Part shown: positions 47,568 through 60,530 of the stretch, piece after piece
How the letters are laid out: every line of letters starts with the position of its first letter
Numbering within the stretch: position 1 is the stretch's first letter
Assembly (NCBI GenBank): GCA_013398295.1
Contig: VZSF01011152.1
Coordinates: 62,001-126,000 of the forward strand
Length of the DNA stretch: 64,000 bases
Source of the DNA: Chionis minor
Taxonomy: Eukaryota; Chordata; Aves; Charadriiformes; Chionididae
Direction of reading: 5' to 3'
Translations under genes and position numbers: made by a program
The notes under the pieces: model-generated
What the model saw: only the letters and a program-made list of their open reading frames with translations
Databases searched by the model: none
What the model was told of the DNA's origin: nothing

Positions 47568-47735
47568 GGCCGGAGATGGGTCTGGAGGCAAGGCTACAAA
47601 GTGGGTTAAAGAGGTCCATCTAGGGGGCAGGACGAGAGGCAAGGCTGGAGATAGGGCTACAACATGGGTCCAAGATGCCCATCCAGAAGATGGGGCTGGA
47701 GACAAGTCTGCAGTGTAAGTAAAAGAGGTCCTGTG
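47568..47735 (+). repeat. Degenerate minisatellite, about 63-bp unit, 2.7 copies
   Basis: Units share 'ggctggag', 'ggctaca', 'tgggt' and 'aagaggtcc' or close variants; 'ggctac' recurs at 47592 and 47655. The third unit is shortened. It lies immediately upstream of a CR1 tail. Confidence 0.65.
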
Positions 47736-47740
47736 AGTCA

Positions 47741-47831
47741 AAGACCTACTCTGGCAGGGAGGTTGGACCAGATGATCTCCAGAGGTCCCTTCCAACCCCG
47801 ATGATTCTGTATTCTGTGACTCTGTATTCTG
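47741..47831 (+). mobile_element. CR1 LINE, 3'-terminal fragment
   Basis: 'acctactctggcagggaggt', 'tggaccagatgatctccaga', 'ggtcccttccaaccccgatg', then a variant octamer tail with ATTCTGTATTCTGTG-type units ending at 47831. It is truncated at about 47741 where the minisatellite begins. Confidence 0.92.
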
Positions 47832-49613
47832 CAGAGTGAAAGCTGCCCAAACCTGGAATCAGAATGGCCTAAATATGTGGAACAAGCACAGAATGACATA
47901 GCAAAATCACCATAGAAAAGAGAGCTGAGTGCATCAGCGCTTTGGAGTGCTCTGAAGGGACAAAAGATGAATGCAAGAAGTTTTTTGGCTTTATCAATGA
48001 TTATAAAAATAGGGAGAGTTGGGAAAACTTAAGAAGGCTTCAGAGACAAAATTTGGCCCATCACCCTCTGTTCCAAGCTATAAGGCCAGCCTTATCTATC
48101 AAGAGAAGTTAGTATAGAAGAGTTATCTGATTTCCAGGTGCATAGCAATATAATGTAATGGAACTTGCATGTGGATTTTCCACAGCTGAGATTTGCAGCA
48201 AAAAATTCCAAACTTCTTTGGAAACAATGAGTTACTTCCTAAGCCCTTGTGGAGCACTGCGATGGGCTGATTAGTAAATTGAACCCTTATTCTCTTGCTC
48301 ACACTGAGGGGTGTGCTGATTTTCTTGTTATTTCTTGTTACTTCTGTGTTCTCTCCAGTATTATTTAATTAGAATAATTTTTTGACACAATAACACATTT
48401 TGGGGAGACAAAAAATCCCAAACAAAACAAATCAGTTCTGCAAAGGGAGCTCCAGTGATTTTGGATTAATGTTTAAGATTTTAGAACTTTATGCAAGACA
48501 TTTCCTGTCTTATCATGATATACAGGGCACATCACAAGAAGATGGCATTTTCAGTGCTTGTCAACATTATAAGACTCTTATTTGTGGAAAATAAATTAGA
48601 AACTACATTTTATTTTCTATTGAAATACACAATAGAAAACACTTCCAAATTACCTTTGGAAGATGCAAGTCCCTGTAAACACAGAGCCCTCTTTGGGACC
48701 AGTGTGTTCTAAGATGATTACTTGGCTTGTCTATCTTGTTCCTGTAGTTGGCCAAACAATTAGTTTGGCAAGATGCCAGGGTTAAGCTTTTCTTTGGGAA
48801 ACTTATTGTTGTCTAACTGAATGTGCAATGAAGCTATGTGAATATTTAAGCGTCAACAAGAAGGCAAGAGGGTTAATGGTTTTGTAAGTTACATTTTAAA
48901 AAAGCATCTCCTTGGTCTTGATGTACAAGGACATCTGCTCATTGACTAAGTTAGTGATAAAAATTTTAAAATAAAAAAGCCGCAGAAATGTGAATAAAAA
49001 CACTGATGTTGATTTTAATGCAGGACAGAATTTGGAGAGGAAAAGGACATATTAGGTTCACCATCCTCACATGACAAGACGTACATTTTTAGCAATGTTT
49101 TTAATAAAAGTGAAGTAAATCTAAGTATCTGTCTAGAGAGAACACAATTAAAAATTAAATTTATTTGCTTACCCATTTTTTTGCTTTTATCACAACACTT
49201 GCAGTTGCCTGGTAACTGTAACGGAACGAGGGGATTAATGCCCAGTTTTCAACAATGTCCTTTTCACTGCAGGTATAGTTGACACTCAGCTCTTGTTAGA
49301 GCATCCCTGGGGATCCTCGGTACAGAACTATTAAGTCTCATTACAATACATTTTTCTAGTCACTGAATTATCTTCCCAATCTCCTCTTTAAATACATGCC
49401 AGCTGTATTGCATTTGTCACCATGCTACCCTGACAGCAGTGTTTTGTAACAAATATCCTTTGTCATGTCTGTGGAGAGGTGGTATTTGAACCCAGATTTC
49501 CAGAAAGAACTAGTGAATTAGCCATTCCTATTGCCTCTTCCCCAGTGATATGTACATTTTGTGTATGTATTATGGACAGTCATACATATACTCAGCATAG
49601 CTAAAGACAGTGT
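47832..49613. other. Unique AT-rich DNA
   Basis: No gene or repeat recognised. Confidence 0.4.
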
Positions 49614-50186
49614 CATTGTGGTTTAACCCGGCAACAATGCAACAAGGACCACACAGCCGCTCACTCACCCACCCCACTCCCTCATTTGCATGGGGGAGAG
49701 AATCAGAAGGGTAAGAGTGAGAAAAAACTTGTGGGTTGAGGTGAAGACAGTTTAATAGGTAAAGCAAAAGCCACGCGTGCAAGCAAAACAATACGAGAAA
49801 CTCATTCACCACTTCCCATCAGCCGTCTCCAGGAAAGGAGGGCTTCATCATGCATAATGGTTACTTGGGAAGACAAGCACCATCACTCCAAACATCCCTC
49901 CTTTCCTTCTTCTTCCCCCAGCTTTATATGCTGAGCATGACATCACATGGTATGGAATATCCCTTTGGTCATTTTGGACTAGCTGTCTTGGTTGTGTCTC
50001 CTCCCAACATTTTGGGCACTCCCAGCCTACTTGCTGGTGAGAGTCTTGAGACTTGGCTTTGAGAGGTTAGCAACAACCAAAATCAACAGTGTGGTACCAA
50101 AACCATTTGTCACCCCAAATCCATAACATAGCACTATACCAGCTGCTAGCAAGAAAGTTAACTCCATCTCAGCTGAAACCATGACA
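49614..50186 (-). mobile_element. Solo LTR, minus strand, same family as 38133-38702
   Basis: About 573 bp. Read on the minus strand it begins TGTCATGGTTTCAGCTGAGA (right edge, 50186) and ends 'gggttaaaccacaatg' at the left, where the final CA has mutated. The minus-strand TATAAAG (49922-49928) and TGATGTCA (49938-49945) align with the promoter of the 38133 copy, and a TTTAAT (ATTAAA on the minus strand) lies near 49751. No target-site duplication is evident, so it is probably older or lost its edges. Confidence 0.9.
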
Positions 50187-52398
50187 AATATTTATAAATA
50201 ATCATCACTTTTAGTCTCCTGTAGGTCAGCAAGACAATGAGCCTAATTTAAATCTGTGATGATATTAGGAAGATTTCCATTCACATGTCACTTTGCTTTG
50301 GGTGAGGCACTCACATATACCAGCAGAAAGCCATTCTTGTGGTCTTTGTCCCCGCATCTGTCCATGGGCTAAGCCATTGTCAGCAGTTCACATTTCCCAC
50401 TCATGAGACATAGATGAGAGGAGTCCTATGACAGGGAGAAGCAGAATGGAAACAGCCTCAAAACCTTATGTTTGTGATTGAAAAAAAAAGTCTTTAAAAA
50501 AGACATTGTCTAATAATAAGGAAGTGAGCTAGGCAAGAGAATCGAATGCCAGCCCCATCTTTCCAGCCATGGGTTTTTTTGTCAGTAATGGATTCCTTTA
50601 TAGCTGATAAAGAGACCTTTAGAACAGTAAGGAGGAAACCTGCTTAAAAAAATCTTTTATTCATCACAGTTAAAACCAGGGCCCAAGGTGACTAAGCATG
50701 CACACCTGCACTGCCCATAAGAGAAACTAAGTGAGATGCGTTACACCCTTCTGTGTTCTCGAATTTTTTTTCTGCTTGCCCTGATATCCCCTTTAAAATA
50801 TTGGAAAGCAAATATTTTTCCTATTTAGTTTGCATTATGCTGTAGTTCAGGTTTACGTGGCAAATCAATTTTATGAGGTGTAATTAAATTCTTATCTATA
50901 TCATCATATATAATTATGTATATATTATGTAACTTAATAGAATCTTACTAGAGACTCTTGAGGTTTTGAGAGCTTGAGTGTCTCTTGGTAACTTCTGCAG
51001 GGGAGGCTGAATATGAGCCCTGCTGGAAAAAAAGGAGGCAGAGCAAAAAGGAAGCAGCCAAGTGGAGAAAATACGCAGCAAAAGCAGACTTCTGACAGAA
51101 TAACACAGTAGTCAGCATTGTGTGCACTGGCACCACACTGCGCACCAGCATGTACCACCTCCCTGAAGACAGCAGGTTTCAGCATCTTGGGATGCCAGCA
51201 CAAGCTGGATTGGCAGCTACAGCCTTGGTTCTTCCGTGGGTAAAATCTACTATGTCAAATGTCCTACAAAAAGGAGGTCTTTGGGGCTCAAAGAGTGAGT
51301 GGGAATGCACCCAACCACTTCTTGTAAGTCCTAATTCACAGTACATAACTACGTTTCCTTTCCACTTGGGTTTGTCCTCTGCAAGCGAGCTTGGTCCTTG
51401 CTGCAAGGACAGTCTGAAGATGCCAAGGATGGTGCGGATTCTCTGGGACACCATTTCAGATAATCACGGTGGAAGGACGTAGGTGCAGCTCATTTGTACA
51501 AACTTCCATACAGACAGTACTACAAGCTTCCCTCTGGTAGTTGTCTCTCCTCTTCGCTCCAGACATTTATCTCAAAACAGAAAAATCTCTGATATTGCAC
51601 AAGTAGGATATGAAATGTTTCAAGAGAGAGTGCAACACGTATCATGACTGATGAACTATAAAACCAGCACAGTTAAATGGATAATTGCTTTTTTTCAATT
51701 CCCTCTTTAATGTTTCATTGTTTTCAGTTTTAGGCAGAGCTAAATTAATTTTTCTTGTGGATTAATTTATTTGAAAAATAAGAATAATTTATCTGAAGGA
51801 GATTTATTAGACTCTAACATAGGGTGATCACAGCAGCAAAATTTCATATCCAAAGATTAGTAACAAAGTCATGATTATCACTTTGCCATTGGTAAAGTGC
51901 TGTTTGATTTGAAAGCGTGAATTGTCTAAGTGACATGACTGCAAGTTGAAGACATCAATAAACCCTCAGAAAAAAAATATAGGATACCACAGGCCAATGA
52001 AATAATGATGTTCAAACTTGTCTATTACTGACTGGAATGAAAACAAAGGCTGTGCTGGCCATCATAGAACGCTTTTACCAGGAAGAAAATTCTGCACAAC
52101 GAAAGCTAAAATTTTAGGGAAAAAATGAGTTTAAATTAGCACACTAACTTCACTAAATCACACCAAATAACATAATTCAAGAATCACACCTCAGTTTTCT
52201 CTGACATCTCTAGATGAAATCAAAATTAGTTTTTACAGAAATGCTAATTTGAGGAAGAACAAAAAAAGGCTGAAGTTCAAAGATGCAGAGAGGTTGGTAT
52301 GGGACTTGCACAACTCTTAACCTAGGATCAAAGGGTGTGATACTTTTTTTCTTTTAAGCTAATGGTAGAATTTAGAACACTACCAAAGTCTAATGGTG
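50187..52398. other. Unique AT-rich DNA
   Basis: No gene recognised. A TATATAATTATGTATATAT tract lies at about 50900-50930. Open frames of 89-120 aa at 50934-51482 are on opposite strands and unidentified. Confidence 0.4.
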
Positions 52399-53062
52399 TG
52401 GAGGCTGTAACCCCATGGGAAACCCACACTGGAGCAGGCTCCTGGCAGGACTTGTTGGCCCTGTGGAAAGAAGAGCCCACACTTGAGCAGGTTTGGTGGC
52501 AGGACTTGTGAGGGACTCACACTGCAGCAGTCTGTTCCTGAAGGACTCCACCCCACGGAAAGGACCCACGCTGGAGCAGTTCATGAAGAACCACAGCCTG
52601 TGGGAAGGGTCCACATTGGACAAGTTTGTGAAGAATTGTCTCTCACGGGAGGGACCAACCAAGATGGAGCAGGGGAAGAGTGTGAGGAAGGAACAGCAGA
52701 GACAACGTATGGTGAACTGGCCACAATCCCCCATTCCCCATCCCCCTGTGCTGCTTGGGGCAAGGAGGCAGAGTACATCGGGAGTGAAGTTGAGCCTGGG
52801 AAGAAATGAGGGATGAAGTGAAAGTGTTTTAAGACTTGTTCTTGTTTCTCATTATCTACTTTCTTACTTTTGAGCAAAAAATAAAACGATTTCCCTAACT
52901 TGGGGTTTGTTTTGCCTGTGATGGTAATTGGTGAGTGATCTCCCCACCATTATATTGACCCACAAGCCTTTCATAATATTTTCTCCCCTGTACAGCTAAG
53001 GGAGGGGAGTGACAGAGCAGCTTGATGGGCACCTGGCAGCTGGACAGCATAAACCCACTACA
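52399..53062 (+). mobile_element. ERVL-type LTR fragment, 5'-truncated
   Basis: The same family as 23972-24665. It carries 'gagcaggtttggtggcagga', a run of 'gacccacgctgga'-like units, 'gtgaagttgagcctgggaag', AATAAA at 52880-52885, 'gcctgtgatggtaattggtg' and ends 'aaacccactaca' at 53062. The first third of the LTR is missing. No internal retroviral genes. Confidence 0.85.
52880..52885 (+). promoter_or_regulatory. LTR polyadenylation signal AATAAA
   Basis: It lies at the position that reads ATTAAA in the 24482 copy, upstream of the 'cctaacttggggtttgtttt' section, as expected at the R/U5 border. Confidence 0.6.
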
Positions 53063-53789
53063 GTAGGAAAAAAACCACCACTCTAGAAATAGAAACTAAG
53101 AAAGAAGACAGAAGAAGAAAGGCAAAGAGAAAACAATTGGAACAAGGATAGTGAATGATTAGAAACCAGCCACTGTAAACACAAAGGAATGGAGGAACAT
53201 CAACAACCTAATCAAAACAAACCGACTGCCTAACCCAGCCTCTCCCAGGGCTGTCTCAGGAGAGTGACCAGTGAGATTTGGCAACTTCTAACAAATAGTA
53301 TGACAGAAGAAAGTCTTAAAATTAGGAACATCATTACAGAAGACAAAATCTGATGAATCTACAGGCATCAAGGGCAGACCAGAGGTACTCAGATTTTCAA
53401 ATAGCCACACTTACGGATTATCAATGTTGTGCCTGTAATGGTTAGTTACTAGGGTGCAACTATCTGGCTTCCAACTCATCAATACTAGCAGGAATCTGGC
53501 TTCAAGTCCTCCATGAGATCTCACTCCCTTTCCCCTCCTGGGATCCCAGTCTGGCTCCAATCCTGTTTCTATCAACTGTCCCCGCATTTCTCTTATTAAT
53601 GGGTGTCCTCACAATGCTCTGTTACAGTGTCCTTATGTTTTCTAGTCTGTTTTGTAAAGTATGGTCCAATATCTCAATAACATCCTTATGGGTGGATCCA
53701 CCATCCTGAGACAGAACAGTAATTGTTACACTAGGTCTGAAGTGCCTTCCAGTTTTTGGCTCATTTATGCTAAAAAGACTTTTACATAC
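53063..53789. other. Unique DNA
   Basis: No gene recognised. Confidence 0.4.
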
Positions 53790-54224
53790 TGGACTGTGTC
53801 CAGCTGAGGCCACCATAATGGTTAGTGAACTGGAGCATGTGGCATCCAAGGAGACACTGAGAGGTGGACTTGGTCATCCTTAAAAAGAGAAAGCTAATCA
53901 TGGATCTTGGAGGATCTTGGTGTCTTAGCTACCTCACAGGAGATATAGAGAAGACAGATCCAGACTTTTTAGGAGACGTGTAGTGGTAAAACAAGAGACA
54001 AACAACAAGTTGGAGCATGAGAAATTCCAGATAGATAATAGGGAAAAAAAAAAATCCCCGTGAGGATGGTCAGACATTGGAGGAGAAGCCCATACAGACT
54101 GTGGAGTCTTTGTCCTTGGAGGTATCTGAAACTCAACCTGGCAAGGTAACCTGCCTGAAGACTGTCCCTGCTTTGAGGACTACACAACCTCCTAAGGTTC
54201 CTTCCAATTTATGTGACTCTATGA
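53790..54224 (+). mobile_element. CR1 LINE, 3' fragment, diverged
   Basis: A plus-strand CR1 traceable from 'actggactgtgtccagctga' through 'ctcacaggagatatagagaa', 'acaagttggagcatgagaaa', 'gatagataatagggaaaaaa', 'gtctttgtccttggaggtat' and 'ggttccttccaatttatgtg' to a single decayed octamer ('actctatga') near 54224. The high divergence marks an older insertion. Confidence 0.82.
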
Positions 54225-57200
54225 ATGCACAGGAATTTGGAGGTTGGGATCCGGGCATAGGACAGGGTTTGCAAGTACCCAACCAGCTACTAAAATACTC
54301 ACACTGCTTTGGCAGTGCTGATATTTTGTTCGACAATTTACACCTACATAACGATCATGGGAGGCTCATGGTTGGATGGATTATGACCAGATAGTTCAGC
54401 TAATCACAATCATCCCTTCTACTCCCTGTGCAGCACTTAGCTTTCTTCTGTCAACCTCTCAGCACTTGTCAGCCAGTTGGCTGTTCACATATTAAGAGGG
54501 CCTGTCTAAAAGGGCCCTTCCTTTGACTGCAGCCTTTAAATGGTTCTGCAGTATAAACATCACCATTTTTAATGCTACCCACAATACTACCCACTACTGA
54601 GCCTCCTGCTGCTTTTTCACTCTGTGGCTCTTTTCCTTTTTTCTGCTCTGCTTCTGGCTCTGGACCAATTCCTTCTTTAAAACTCCATTTGAACGGTTCG
54701 GCTTGAGAACACTATTCATTTAACTACTGACAGGAGGTTCATACCTTCAAAAGCCCTGCGGCAGCATGCAGAAACTCACTAACTTTCCTTGACGAAATGC
54801 CTCACAGTTTTTAAAAGGAAAAAACTATCTTGGCTCTTTTTCTCCTCTCTCCCCAATGATTCAGCCACACAAATGTGTAGCCAGATGTGTGAAAAGCCGT
54901 TCTATAAACAAAATTATTTAAGCAAAATAGAACCTGTTGCTTTGGTTTTGTTCAAGCCCCATGTTAATCCTGTGGGACTGGTTGAATTTAGCCCTGGCTT
55001 AAGCTTGCGTGAATGAAGACCACCCTTATTAGCTGTCGGAGATGCTGTCATGAACTCTACAGAAGAATGGTGTAATGTGGGCTGACATGCAGCATGCATC
55101 ACCAACAGAGAAGCTTTCAGAGGAATATGTACAAGAGCTGGAAGGATGCAATCATCTGTGCAAACTATTCAGGGATTAAATTGATTGCCTCTAAATTAAT
55201 TGGGCCAGAGAAAAGAGATAACATAGCTGGCGACTGAGCACTGCTTGGAGGGATACAAATTTCACAAAAAGGTTGCAGTACAGTGCAAGATAATTTATAA
55301 CAGTGAGGCAACCTATTCCACTGGGCTGCAAAATTGAAAGAGCTGAAGGAGGGTCTGAAAACTTAATGCAACAAGTTCCTGGAAACTCAGAAAGACTGAT
55401 AATAAAAGAAAGGATCCAGCACCTGCTTTTAGTCAAAAAAACCCCCAGATTCTTGTAACTTTCTTCACACTAGAAAAATCCTTATTCACAGATATTGTCA
55501 CCATGGCTTTACGTCAGAGCTCTTTATGGCAGGGTGGGAAGGATTTTGGAAGCCTTTTTTTGACACCCTTTTTCAGGGGATGGTTCATTCACGGCTGGTA
55601 TCATACCCACTACGACTCGGCTCTATCTGAAATAAGAAAAAAAAATATTCTGTGATAATTTGCTTTAAGTTTCTCCTTCCTTTATCCCCTTCCAAAGCAG
55701 TAACACAACCTGATAACAAAGTAGAGATAGCACTTCCCTGTTGCAGAGTGTACATGATCATTCTTGCTCCCTGCCAACAGAAGGATCTCTCCAGGGAATG
55801 GTTTCCCATCCCCATGAATCATCTGCAGGGAAATAAAGTTTGGAACTAGCCCCAGTGTCTGGGTCACAGACTGCAATGCCACCTCCTCCAGGAGAAGGAG
55901 TTCCTCCTGCTGAAGAGGGGACTTTTAACCTAACGTGAGAAAGCAGATTTGGAACAAGTCAAAGCTTTAGGAAAGGTGACAGTGACTGTTTCTGGAGGCT
56001 GCTCCTCTCCCAACAGGTGTATAACAGTACCAGAATATTTGGCAGGTATCGATGGCCGCTGCACTGGGTGGCTAGAGGAGCTCATACTGCTGCCTGTTCA
56101 TTAGCAGTGCAGAAGACAAAGCCCCTTTCATGAGTGATTGCAGACTTCTCACTAGAGGGAGAAACAGTTTATGCTCTTTAAAATTGCTTATTCCTGAAGT
56201 ATTTCTCATTATAAAAGGCTGCAGAGGAAATTACAACTCCATTAATATTTTTTTTCACCATGTGAGCACAAAATGAAATGATTCCTTTAATGCATTAATG
56301 TGATACATGCAAATAAATGTGAGATAAGATCTGGGACAAAACCAATGCTGCCTAAAAATCTGTGAAACTCTGATGAGGAAATTGGGAAGACTAATACAAA
56401 AAAAAGTAATTTGGTTCAGATACTAGAGCTAAGCCAATGTGATTTTTATTCCTTTTTCTTTTTCCTTCTTTCTCCCTCCAGGGAATAGTTTATTCATTAT
56501 AAAATAGGATTTTGCCAGGACCAGGTGTTATTAAGCAAAAATCCCTCACGTCTGGATAAGTGCTTTAATCACCAAGCTATTACATAAAAAGTTGATAGTG
56601 CAAATACTGCCCCGACTTTCCTGAAAGGAAGAAAATGGTTTATTATCCATTTTAAAAAGGGTGATAGTTGCCTAGACCCAGAGACATTACAGGATACTTT
56701 CAGTCTTCTTGAGAAACAGTGAGACATTCAAGAAACTTAATATTCTGGGTACAAGTGGGTTTTCAAGCGTATTTTTCTCCTCTGCCTTGCACCTTCCTCA
56801 GCTCTGTGAATTCATCCCAGAGAGAGAGATGCTTGGTGGTGTGGGAACATCCCAGATCAGTTTCTGCAAGTCTGGCTCTGACAAGACACTCAAGGCCATG
56901 CAGAAAGCCTGCAAAAACACCAGGTGATTTATCTGCAAGAAGCACTTAAAAAATGCCACACTGGACTTGTTACTAAGAAGTAGGAGTCATTTTCAGCCTC
57001 CTTCAGTCCCACAATTCTTTGAAATGCAGCTCTTACGTCTCCTTGTCTTCCTCTCTTTACCAGAGCCACGCTAAGGATGTTTGCAGTGCCATACCCACAA
57101 GAATTAAGGATCTATTTAACCTCCATGCTAGGAACATAGTGCCTAAACTCTTTAATAGTCTAGGCTCTTTAATAGCATACGTGCAAGAGAAATGGTCAGC

Positions 57201-60200
57201 TTTGGTAGTGATTTCTTGGAGGGCAGGTTGCAAACCTATTTTTCTACCAGGGTAGTGAGCAATTTAGTGTAGTAGAGCATGGGCTAAGATAGTCTCATTT
57301 TAGGGTTTTATAGGCTGGTTCTGCTCTGAGTCTTTCCTCCTTTCCAGGTAAAAACAATGCTTCCCATTGGTGCTTGGGCACAGCCCGGCTCTCGGAACAA
57401 ACCGGATTCACCAGCCCCTGCAGAAGTTAGCAGTAACTAACCTAACCAGGGTCATGACTCTGGTTTCTGCCACATTTTAAATTAAGTGTTAGGAGATAAC
57501 AGCAAATAGCCGCAACATGCCTTCTGCTGGCTATACAAAAATCAAAGACCATTAACACTATTGATTGCATGAGATGTTTTTTAAAAGTTGACTAATTGCC
57601 TCCTTTTCCTATAACTCTAATCACTGCTGGTCCCCTCACTGCTGCCACTTTGACAGCAGTCAGCAGCCTGTTAACACAGACATGAGCTGCAGAAGAGGAG
57701 CTGAAAATACCACTTATTTTTAACAGCATAGTAGTCCTTTACCCAAATAAATACTTTTCATTTATATCTTCAACAGTTTCTGCTACCTGTCTGTAGTTTC
57801 TGTATTTGAATTCAGGCAATAAATTATAACTGCAACTTCAGATACAAAATGCATTTTTCACCCAACCAGATTTGACAGACACTCTCTGGACATGCGGCTG
57901 CCTCCAGTTAAACCTGCAGGTTTTGTCCACCCTCTGAAAAGCAGAGTGATACAGAAGCGACTAAACTAGGAAAGACACACACCGTCAAGCCCACAGGCAC
58001 ACAGTGCTGTGAAAACCCAGAGCAAAGCAAGGCGCAGATCAGACGAGAGTTAGCCCTGTGCTGAGCTGAAGTTAGCTAACCCTGCTTCTCAGCTGCACAA
58101 CACCAGTTTATCTGTCTGACGTAAGGTAAGTCAAGGGTTTATCAACCCAGGCTTCCCCACAATACCAGCTTCATGGTCAGCATGGACCAAGTTGGGATGT
58201 CTGCTCGCAGCCTCTGCCTTGCTGATTTACTTTGGTCAAGGAGCTTTTCAGCCTACCTCCATCAGAGGTCCATCTCCCTTCAGCAGATTGATCTCAAGAT
58301 TTACAAAACAGAGCAGGGAACAGAAGCCAATACCTTGATCTTATAAAAGAGTTACAGAAAAGCAGAATGGGAAGAAAGAAGCTCCCTCTTTCTCAATATT
58401 TGTTAAAGAAATTGGACTGTTTCTCACCTAAATGTCTCCTATGAAGTGCCAGCAGTCCTCCAAACTCAAGAGAAGTCAGTGAAGCAGAGCTCTGCACTAA
58501 ATGGAAAAACCAAGGACTGAACAAGTGTATTTCCATTAAAAAGAAAATCTATTGCAGAAATCGATTGCAGTCCTCATCCTTGGGCATATAAGTAGAAAGG
58601 AGATAAAGAATGTAAGCCATTCGTCATTTGCTTACAGATGGAGCCTCCACAAAGGTCTAATTATGCTTTAATGATAACAAATAAATATTCAGCAATGGCT
58701 CATTTACACTAGCCCTCACAACGACTAGCAGCGCTTTAACAAAATGTCACACACAGCTTTTTCTTCAAAAACATGCCAGAGCCTGCTGAAATCAAGGCAG
58801 TGAAGTTTATCTTACATAAATATAGATTTCCAGACAAATATGTTAGGTTCCACATATAATCTATGGAGAGAAACGCCCTTTCAGGTCATGATTACTCAAG
58901 TCTATTTTAGTTATCTGCTTTGGTATGAGATGCATCACTCCGACAGGGCCTGTTTCTGCACGTGGCATACAGAGGCAGTCTTGTATGACCCGCCAGATGT
59001 GGATACCTAAGTGTGGTCACATGAATTCCAGTCTCCCCGTCTTTGCATTGACTTAGCAGGCTCTGGATGAGAAGTCAGAAATATGTTCTACTAGGGTTAA
59101 TCAGTTTTGGAGGCTTCAGTCCTGAAAATACACATTGCATGACAGTATGTCGTGCTTGAAATAAGCAGTGTTCTTTAGTCAAGCCACAAGCTGTTTTCTG
59201 GAAGACTTTCCTTCCTTATTGCACTCCTTATAATAGCATCAAATTCACTGCTGGTTTTGACACATTATATTTTTCCTGAACTTCCCATTTTCTTTTGCTT
59301 TTCTTATTTCACTTTGCCTCCTTATTCTCTTTCTCTATGTTTCCCTCTTTCAGAGTCCTATCTTCATTGCCATCCTGTTTTCAGTTCCCCTTATTGCTTT
59401 TAAGTAATGATATCATTATTTATACATTTTATCAACAATCCATCTTTTTAATGCACTTCTTAATATCATACTTTCCAAAAGCTTTGGAACAGCAAATCAG
59501 ATATATTTTTCCTCTGCAAAACACCTATTAAATATGTAAATATACATTACATTTCCAAACAGTATAATAGATAACACATACACTTACAGCAGAAAATCCT
59601 TTAAATTCAGACTATTTCCCATGTAAAGGTAAAACCATTCTGAAAACTTCACACTACACCTCACTACGCATTTGAGCACCCGTGCACTCCAGGCAGGAGT
59701 ACTTTGGAGCAAGAAAAAACCCTTCCACAGTGACCAGCATTTGCCTATTGCGTTTATCTGTACAATGCTGCCCAAGAGTTAACTGGAATCCTATTGGGTT
59801 TAGACTCTGAGCATTTGAATAACAAAACTTGATCTTTGTCCCAAAGCATTGAGATGCTTCCTTTAAACCCATGGTGAAATAGAGGTAGGCACCTAATTTG
59901 AAGGATGCAATCTTAAAATCCTGTACCAAATTTTAACAACTGTATTTCCTTAGAAGCTTTGAGTTCTCGCTGACAGCCTTGGATCCTGAACAAAGCGTGA
60001 CAGTATTGCAAAATGCCCTTAATTGAAAAATATGACCAAGAATCACTGCTGACAACAGGAAGAGTGGATTCCAGCCCTCTTTTGTGCCTGAAAAGGCTTG
60101 GACTACCCTGTGCTACCTTCCAGTGGGACTTGTAAGCTTCCAGGGAAGTCTGCAGCTTCAGGCTTTTCTTCTCCTTGTAAAAGTGGGTCACTGCATCCCA

Positions 60201-60219
60201 GTCCAAGTATACTTAGGCA
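54225..60219. other. Long unique stretch
   Basis: No gene or young repeat is recognised. A 33-bp segment at 58093-58125 has a good acceptor ('gctaaccctgcttctcag') and a perfect donor (AAG|gtaagt), listed as a weak exon candidate. The section 57860-58140 has a few more CpGs than its surroundings. Open frames (up to 105 aa) have no recognisable content. Confidence 0.4.
58093..58125 (+). other. Candidate microexon, 33 bp (unidentified)
   Basis: Acceptor with a CTAAC branch-like motif and pyrimidine tract ending at 58092; donor AAG|gtaagt from 58126. No partner exon or family is recognised. It may be chance. Confidence 0.2.
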
Positions 60220-60530
60220 ATTCCTAACATATAATGGCCCAACCATTTCTTAAAATCTGTCAATGAAGTTTTTAAATGATGCCAATTTAATGATGCCAAC
60301 ATTTCCCCATATAACTTGTGTTGATGTTTCAATCCCTTTACAGTTAAAATTTTTTTCCTAATATCTCACCTCAACTTATCCAACTGCATATTGAACCAAT
60401 TCATTCTTATTCTGTCCCACAGTGGGTATGGTAAACAACTAAACATTGCTTTCCTTATAACAAACAATTTTTTGCAGTTGTCATGTCTTTTCTGGAATAA
60501 GCAGAGCAAACTCTTCAGCCGTCACTTCTG
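60220..60530 (-). mobile_element. Ancient L3/CR1-like LINE, 3' section
   Basis: 'cagttaaaatttttttccta' followed by 'atatctcacctcaacttatc' resembles the reverse complement of the 3' region of old CR1/L3 elements, where a run meaning 'aagttttcctaatatctaacc' is typical. It is heavily decayed and is the same orientation as 61190-61860, so both may be parts of one element. Confidence 0.5.

Noticed and set aside
47316..47795. 159-aa minus-strand frame, the longest in the window
   Set aside because: Its N-terminal part is the reverse of a CR1 tail and the middle is the 63-bp minisatellite, so the open frame is a repeat artefact.
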